Assembly: GCA_021234155.1 (NCBI GenBank)
Contig: JAJEKV010000002.1
Coordinates: 17,296,041 to 17,360,040, forward strand
Length of the DNA stretch: 64,000 bases
Direction: 5' to 3'
Source: Isoetes taiwanensis
Taxonomy: Eukaryota > Streptophyta > Lycopodiopsida > Isoetales > Isoetaceae
Shown here: piece after piece, positions 58,801 to 64,000 of the stretch
Numbering within the stretch: position 1 is the stretch's first letter
Layout of the letters: each line of letters starts with the position of its first letter
Translations under genes and position numbers: made by a program
The notes under the pieces: generated by a model
What the model was told of the DNA's origin: nothing
Database searches by the model: none
The model's input: only the letters and a program-made list of their open reading frames with translations

Positions 58801-59730
58801 TCGTCATCAATGACATGTCAACAGGTTTCCATATAATTAGCATATGGTTGCAGTAATACAGACAACATTTTCACTGGTGTATGTGTTCAATAATGTGTTG
58901 CATTTTTTGTTGAAGAATATTTCATTGTGAATGATACTGCTTTCTGCAGTTTTTAGCCATAGATGCCGGCTTTTAGAATGAGAGGGGAAAGGGGCAACAG
59001 AAGGGAATGAATTTAAGACCTTGAGACCAACTTGTCCTTAATAACCTCATGCACAATTGTTGAAAAATCCATTGCACTGGCAGACCTTTAGAATAATCTT
59101 TGATTTTTGTTGACATAGATTTTTATATCTAAAGTTTCAGGAATATTTATTATTATTAGGCACTTTTGGTTGGCGGAGCAGAGAAGCTGCCACAGTGGCT
59201 GGTTCGTAGACATATTTTGGGGACAGGAATAGCATTGACATTTGTGGTAAAAAAAATGACTAGCATTTGGATTTTTCAGACTGATATGTAGAACTACGAT
59301 AAAAGGATCAGCAAGTTTCTATTTGATTTATGCTGAAAAACAGATTTCAAGCCTTATTTGCAACAAGACATTTAAGCAGGTGAGTTTTGATAAGATTAGT
59401 TTGTTTGTGTTATTATTATATTTGTTTGTATCTTACTATCTTTCAAAGTTTGGCCACTCGAATTTTAATTGTCATGCTTTATACAGGGAAAACAAAGCCA
59501 ATCATTTTAGAAGAAGGAGCACAAAAGTTTGGAGCACTAGTTTTGAATATTATGTTACGCAATATGATAAGATAGTAGAGAAACACATGTGGAACTCCTG
59601 AATTTTATTTCAGACTTCTTTTGCATGCACAATTTTGAATCATGAGTGTCTGATGACTAAAAAATTAGTGCATTAGTTATTCTGTAAAACAACATACTTA
59701 AACTATTAAATAATGTCAATTAAATGACAA
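58801..59730. other. Intergenic region
   Basis: The short frames at 59323-59601 have no recognisable domain. No other feature is seen. Confidence 0.4.
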
Positions 59731-59912
59731 ATGGTTACAACTCCTAGGTACGTTATGTTAAATACGTATTGTACGTTACAGGTACTGTACCTTTGATTTT
59801 TTTTCGAAAAAATAAAAATGCAGTACGTTACCTTTAGCCCCAGAACGTTAAACAGTACAGTACGTAAAATACGTACCGTACAAGTACGCTACGTCTAGTA
59901 CGTGACAACACT
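59731..59912. mobile_element. Possible short hAT-type MITE with TACGT motifs
   Basis: About 180 bases packed with GTACG/CGTAC/TACGTA words. The right end GTACGTGACAACACTG is the complement of CAGTGTTGTCAC, which resembles a hAT terminal repeat. The left end (GGTTACAACTCCTAGGTACG) is a weak match, and I could not find an 8-bp target duplication. Confidence 0.35.
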
Positions 59913-60616
59913 GATCTTGGTCGGATCTACTGCCCCATCCTGTCCTACCTCAATGCCCCATAAATTTTTGATAATATTGGGCTGATTAAGAAAAAATAAT
60001 AATTTGTTTATGCCTTATAGTTTCCCAGCCCTATCAGCTTTCGGGGTGGATATTACCATGGTGGTGATTTAATGACTTTTTGGCATGGCATTCTGAGGGG
60101 GAAGGTCCCACTTCTTCTGACCTCCCGTACGGGGGGAATCTATGGGGACCATTAGGGTCCGATGTGGTAATTGAATGAGTAAAATTACACCCATCTAGCA
60201 TCCTTAGAGTCAGTCCAGTTTGGTTGGAGTCCAAGTTGGTCTAGGTCTCTTAGGGTGTGATAAACCTATTGTTTTGGGCCTGAGTGCATGTAAAGTGATA
60301 GTTTTTAGTAATCCTCTCCAAGAGTCAGTTCCCTCTCCCACTCCTCTATGTTTGATGATTGCGCTTGGTGTGTCGCATGGATGCCTTGTGTGTCTGACGT
60401 TCTTCCCTGTCCCTGTGCTTGCAGTCTTTGGTTTGTGGGTGTCCCATGTCTTGAGTGTTGCGTAGATGTGCTTGACCCGCGTGTCTGACATCCTTCCCCT
60501 AACTTCTTGGTGTCGCCTTCTTCTGGTTTCTTGTTTGGACTTAGTATGTGGTCTATGGTCGCTTCATGCTTAGCTTCGTCACTTCAAGAATTCATGCTAG
60601 TTATTTTAGGTTCATA

Positions 60617-61262
60617 CATTTTTTGTTGAAGGACGTCAGACTTTATTCAATCAAAGAGTCAAATACAAGTATAAATGCAGAGACAGGAATAAAATCTCAG
60701 CGGATAAGCAGAGACCCACCGAGTGAAGCAACCTGCCTAAGCATAAGAGTGCACATCCAAATACTCCTCAAAAATCAATCGCCTCTTGCGAGGGGCAAGT
60801 GAAGAACAATGATACGACTTTACAATGTAACCTTGAGCTTCTTGGAGAACACGATTATCTGCCACATCCAGACCTTTGAAGATTACCAATCTTCGTCTTT
60901 TCCAGATAGTCCAAAGCAACCATCCTGCTGCTAGATGAAAAGCCTGACCTTGTAACTCTGTCCAGGTACTTGGGTAAATTGCCAAAAGCAGTTGTTGACT
61001 TGTTAGTGAAACCTGAAAAAGGGAAAACAACCAGTCCCATACCTGTCTAAGGTGTTCACACATGAAAAAGCAATGCTCAATGGTCTCAGATCCACGCTTG
61101 CATACTGGACACTGATTTGATATTCTAGGGTTAAACTTATGGACAAGCACATTAACCCGCAGACACCTATGCAGAATCTGCCACCAAAGAACTGCCACTT
61201 TAGGATGAAGTAGCTTGTCCCATGCCCAAGACCACACCTTCTGCCTGATTCCACCTACCACA
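60617..61262 (-). mobile_element. LINE 3' end with zf-RVT domain
   Basis: The frame 60737-61261 (174 codons) carries the zinc-binding RVT C-terminal domain. KVWSWAWDKLLHPKVAVLWWQILHR is followed by CPVCKRGSETIEHCFFMCEH, with the C-x2-C...H-x4/5-C arrangement, and then WLLWTIWKRRRLVIF. This domain closes the ORF2 of plant L1-type LINEs. On the same strand AATAAAGTCTGACG and an A run follow at 60645-60617, fitting the element's 3' end. The 5' part is absent beyond 61262. 59913-60616 and 61263-61800 show no supported gene. Confidence 0.85.
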
Positions 61263-61800
61263 TCAATAGTATTTTCTTTATCTTAACTTCAAATATTAAC
61301 ATCTCCTCGACTTTTATTTTGGATATGAATTAATATTGATGCCAAGAATAAGGAGAAATTACTCATTTTAAAGTAATACTGACAAATTCCAAAAATGGTA
61401 GATGCTAACATGCCTTCAGTCTTAACAATGCAAAAATATTTTGAGCATCATTTTTTTTTTTTCTTTTTTTCCATTGCCAACTATGCCTTGAATTTCTCAA
61501 AGTTTGTGGTGAAAACTTCTATTCAGCGAAATAACAAGCGCATAAATCTAAAAAAATGAATGGTAAAAGAGAGAGAAAAGAGATCGAGAGGGAGATAGCT
61601 TTTAATGCCCACGAGAAGCCAAAACTTATGGGACACACACCCAGATGGGACCTACGCCCACCACTGTATATGGCTGAAGTGTGCCCTTCCCCCATTAACT
61701 TTACAATAATCATGGCCACTTTCACAACAAGACGTTGAAACCATGATCTTAAGCCTAGAAATGAACAATAATCCTAACTTTGATCTGACAGTGCCAAGCT

Positions 61801-62843
61801 TAATTTTCTAGCATGGTATATAGCATATGTTATATATATCAACCACATGGTATTTTATTTTATGTCATACCATATGGCAACATTTACATATAATACAACT
61901 GAGAGATTTTGAACATTGCTCTTTTTTAACAACGATATGATTCTAGAAGGATTATCCCTTGCTATCTTTATTATATTATTAGGCAACATTGGGGGAATAA
62001 TATTTCACATTGCTTTGCCTTAACCATATAGCATTTTCACTATGGACCACTCCTCGTGGTTGTACTATAACAACTCCCCCGTACTTACCATAATACCATA
62101 AGGACATATGATATATATAACATACCGTATATGTTCTTTGTCATATTATCAGAATGACATGTGATATTACATGTACTATAACATCGAACATACATTATAT
62201 ACACTATGTGACATATATCTTAGACTTAAGATATACGAGATATATGCCATATATGACATTACATATATTATGTCATATATGTCCGATATATAACATGTGA
62301 GACGTATACCATATATGACATATATGTAATGTCATATATGTCCGATATATAACATGTGAGACGTATACTATGTCATATATATTTGACTTATAACATATGA
62401 GATTGTATGTCATATATAAAATAGACATATGTTATGCATGATACTATATGTGTTTTATATTATAATATCTCATATGATATGACATTATATATAACATATG
62501 AGACGTATACCATGTCATGTATATTTGACTTATAACATATGAGATTGTATGTCATATATAAAATAGACATATGTTATAAATGATACTATATGTGTTTTAT
62601 ACCATAAGGACATATGACATATATAACATACCGTATATGTTCTTTGTCATATTATCAGAATGACATGTCATATTATATGTACCATAACATCGAACATACA
62701 TTATATACACTATGTGACATATATCTTAGACTTAAGATATACGAGATGTATGTCATATATGACATTACATATATTATGTCATATATGTCCAATATATAAC
62801 ATATGAGACGTATACTATGTCATATATATTTGACTTATAACAT
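61801..62843. repeat. CATATG-rich array with a 506-base tandem period
   Basis: ACCATAAGGACATATGA starts at 62095 and again at 62601, and the following about 240 bases match closely, giving a unit of about 506 bases repeated 1.5 times. Inside, a roughly 138-base subunit (GACTTATAACATATGAGATTGTATG) is also repeated. The array runs straight into TACAAGAAATTT at 62843. Confidence 0.8.
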
Positions 62844-63090
62844 ACAAGAAATTTATCGCGGCGGCCTTGTTGGACCCCAGTTAACGTCCAACATTCTCTT
62901 CTGCAATGGCCAAGTGATTCTAGATTGATGTGAAGCAACTTCGTAAGATCTTACATTCTAACTCTAATTTAGAAATTACAAAGTACAATATTTAATTTAG
63001 TCTTTTAAAAAGTTGGTCAATACTTTTTGTTATTGAAGGTTCATGTGTTCACAAACATCAAACATCAAGTAGAATTATTAATTTGCAGAA
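62843..63090 (+). repeat. Repeat with CACTA-like end, copy 2
   Basis: Same start and body as 53659-53945 in the same orientation, but the right half of the GC palindrome and about 30 bases after it are missing (GCGGCGGCC joins TTGTTGGACC). Beyond CAATTTGCAG-like AATTTGCAG the two copies diverge. 63091-63798 shows no gene. Confidence 0.6.
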
Positions 63091-63798
63091 CTGAAGATGC
63101 CTCATCATCACTAGAATGATATTTTTGCGAATAATATAAATTACGAAATAAATCCAAAAGGAACTCCAATACAAAGATCTCGACCACAAAATTGTGAGAG
63201 TTACCAAAAGCATTTCATCCACCATCTATAAAAGTCATCTAGATTTAGCTCAATAATGTAGTCTTTTTTCATCTGTGCCATCTCTGCAAATCAAAATATA
63301 ATTGCAAATCAACTCAAATGTTCGCTACAATTTCATACAACGATAGAATCCACATACGCATTACGCCAAGATTAAAGATGAAAGAAAAATGCTAGTTTCA
63401 TATTAAACAATCCAAGCTTTAGCAATGTAACAAAATGGGAGAATATTTACCTTGCATGCAATTAGTGAAGCAGCATCGAGACAATAAGGCCTTCTATTTA
63501 TAAGATGGAGTTTTGTTGGATGATTGACACACATGACTAATCTAGGGCTATATTTATGCCAAGTGTCTACATTACAACTCGCATGTAATTATTAATATCA
63601 TTCGTTATATATTTCATATCCATAATTATCCTAAAATGGATATCATTAAGATTCTATATATATTGGGATTGATATCTTCTAACAAATTTGCCAATTATAT
63701 GAGTCATAAATGCAAGATCTCATATATATACTTCTTATATTTCATTATCCTTAGGTGTAATTTCAATATCTTGGGATTGACATCATGTAACAAATCTC

Positions 63799-64000
63799 GC
63801 AATAATTTTGATTCATAAATGCAATTAGAGCATGTGCGAATTTAACATCTATATCTCAATATCACATGTCAAGTTCTAGAAAGAGTATTTAATATGGATA
63901 TGGCAATAATTTTGATTCATAAATGCAATTAGAACATGTGCAAATTTAACATTTATATCTCAATATCACATGTCAAGTTCTAGAAGGTGTATTTCATGTG
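63799..64000. repeat. 104-base tandem repeat at the window end
   Basis: GCAATAATTTTGATTCATAAATGC starts at 63799 and 63903, with the following about 100 bases nearly identical up to the window edge. Older, more diverged relatives of the unit are visible near 63685-63790. Confidence 0.85.

Overview
The window is nuclear DNA from a large, repeat-rich plant genome. The protein families seen are plant ones: a PORR-domain organelle RNA-binding protein, a PLS-class pentatricopeptide (PPR) protein, an ATL-type RING-H2 E3 ligase, a twin CX9C protein, a proteasome assembly chaperone, and Ty3/gypsy elements with chromodomains. The PPR style and the low gene density would fit a seed-free vascular plant such as a fern or lycophyte. 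That placement is inference only.

Genes. Five loci look intact or nearly so. They are PORR (3885-5399, minus), RING-H2 (24486-25445, minus), twin CX9C (35331-35606, minus), a PPR gene divergent from it (35698-37533, plus; shortened at its C terminus), and a seven-exon proteasome assembly chaperone 2 gene (46711-48635, plus). The last was reconstructed by splicing; all six introns are GT-AG and the reading frame stays open. Broken host-gene pieces are an FCP1/NLI-type phosphatase (19954-20690), one MAP kinase kinase exon (39357-39529) and one cytochrome P450 exon (55077-55260). A possible HscB-like exon lies at 33252-33337.

Mobile DNA, 1-20 kb. This is a nest of retroelements. Two copies of one unusual LTR family lie in opposite orientation (1-2023 plus; 14824 to about 19060 minus). 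They share LTR ends and an unfamiliar protein with a coiled coil, and no polymerase was seen. Between them are two outward-facing copies of a chromodomain Ty3/gypsy element (A: 7161-11745 minus; B: 13300-14823 plus). These flank a giant near-perfect hairpin (arms 12095-12637 and 12711-13250) with GAATACG/CGTATTC clusters. Copy A's LTR sits inside a LINE remnant (6480-7160).

Mobile DNA, 20-64 kb. There is a degenerate GGAATCT-rich block (21840-22590), a second Ty3/gypsy lineage (26467-27470) and a pogo/Tigger-like transposase relic (41475-44224). The transposase carries a 5'-truncated LINE inserted with an 11-bp target duplication. Further LINE remnants, several tRNA-derived SINE-like pieces, and a duplicated CATATG-rich repeat joined to a CACTA-like terminus (53.5-53.9 kb and 61.8-63.1 kb) complete the set.

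The host genes are unrelated single loci. Two (PORR, PPR) are expected to act on organelle RNA, one (CX9C) in the mitochondrial intermembrane space, one (PAC2) in proteasome assembly and one (RING) in ubiquitination.
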